49,800 nucleotides of DNA from positions 1 to 49,800 of the forward strand of contig DASTOW010000071.1 in NCBI GenBank assembly GCA_035762425.1, given 5' to 3'. The stretch comes from AWTP1-13 sp035762425. Lineage in GTDB: Bacteria; Pseudomonadota; Alphaproteobacteria; Rhizobiales; Hyphomicrobiaceae. Positions 49,689 to 49,800 of this stretch are shown piece after piece. The notes beneath the pieces were generated by a model. It did not search any database and was not told the origin of the DNA. It saw only the letters and a program-made list of their open reading frames with translations. Position numbers and translations under genes: made by a program. How positions within the stretch are numbered: the first letter of the stretch is position 1; each line of letters begins with the position of its first letter.

Positions 49689-49800
49689 ATGTCGTCTGCC
49701 AAGCTGGCGGCCACCGCGAAGCCGGACGACGACCCCCTTGCCCCCCTGCGCAACGCCCCGGCTGACCGGCCGTTCGTGGTGGCGCAGCTCGGCCAGTCGC
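49689..49800 (+). CDS. RibD C-terminal-like reductase, 5' part only
   Basis: The first 37 codons of a gene that leaves the window: MSSAKLAATAKPDDDPLAPL followed by RNAPADRPFVVAQLGQS. The segment RPFVVAQLGQS resembles the start of the RibD C-terminal (5-amino-6-(5-phosphoribosylamino)uracil reductase-like) domain, in which such a strand is normally followed by LDGRIA. AAGAAGG lies 11 nt before the ATG. The rest is outside the window, so the assignment rests on a short stretch. The 177-nt gap to the YfhO-like gene holds the divergent promoters and no other feature that I can support. Confidence 0.5.
   Translation, partial: MSSAKLAATAKPDDDPLAPLRNAPADRPFVVAQLGQS

Overview
The window is about 50 kb of GC-rich chromosome from an alphaproteobacterium. 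The evidence is a pstSCAB-phoU-phoB cluster in which PstA carries a long periplasmic insert, a gcrA cell-cycle regulator (found only in alphaproteobacteria), the argD-argF-hslO block, the zapE / mdh-sucCDAB-lpd block and an NdvA-type glucan exporter. The gene content resembles the Rhodospirillales/Hyphomicrobiales border (Reyranella-like is my guess from gene content only). No rRNA, tRNA, CRISPR array, insertion sequence or prophage was seen.

Layout. 1-5679 (+): phosphate uptake and control, with the 3' end of pstS, then pstC, pstA, pstB, phoU and phoB. 6112-6699 (+): gcrA, closed by a strong intrinsic terminator. 6815-10186 (+): argD-argF-hslO, preceded by what looks like a complete arginine attenuator: a TTGACA promoter, a leaderless 20-codon ORF with six Arg codons, and mutually exclusive antiterminator and terminator hairpins. 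10351-12417 (-): prolyl oligopeptidase. 12746-14486 (+): a Tat-exported sulfite dehydrogenase and its c-type cytochrome. 14559-16372: a formamidase-like hydrolase, a small helical protein and a GNAT acetyltransferase.

16695-29251 (+) is the central carbon block: zapE, an oppositely oriented flavin monooxygenase, then mdh-ridA-sucC-sucD-sucA-sucB-lpd. 29285-33943 is mixed accessory content: a TAXI-type binding protein, a TPR protein, a CHMI-like isomerase, a conserved unknown protein with its Xre regulator, and a less GC-rich hydrolase. 34061-38332 (-) is a cell-envelope operon: a sulfatase-fold phosphotransferase, a DPM1-like glycosyltransferase, a ChbG/YdjC deacetylase and a GtrA flippase. 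This combination suggests making, deacetylating and flipping a lipid-linked aminosugar.

38849-42762 (+): stand-alone ribA, whose stop codon begins a tandem repeat, then a DctPQM TRAP transporter. 42783-46988 (-): an NdvA-like exporter, a methyltransferase-like protein and an SbmA/BacA-like ABC protein with unusual ATPase motifs. 47115-49511 (-): a YfhO-like membrane protein with an (HPPG)5 N-terminus. A RibD-reductase-like gene runs off the right edge.

The best candidate for an undescribed system is the arginine attenuator at 6815-6967. The envelope aminosugar operon, the SbmA-like protein with altered catalytic residues, and the Xre regulator with its 24-bp dyad and unknown partner are the next most interesting.
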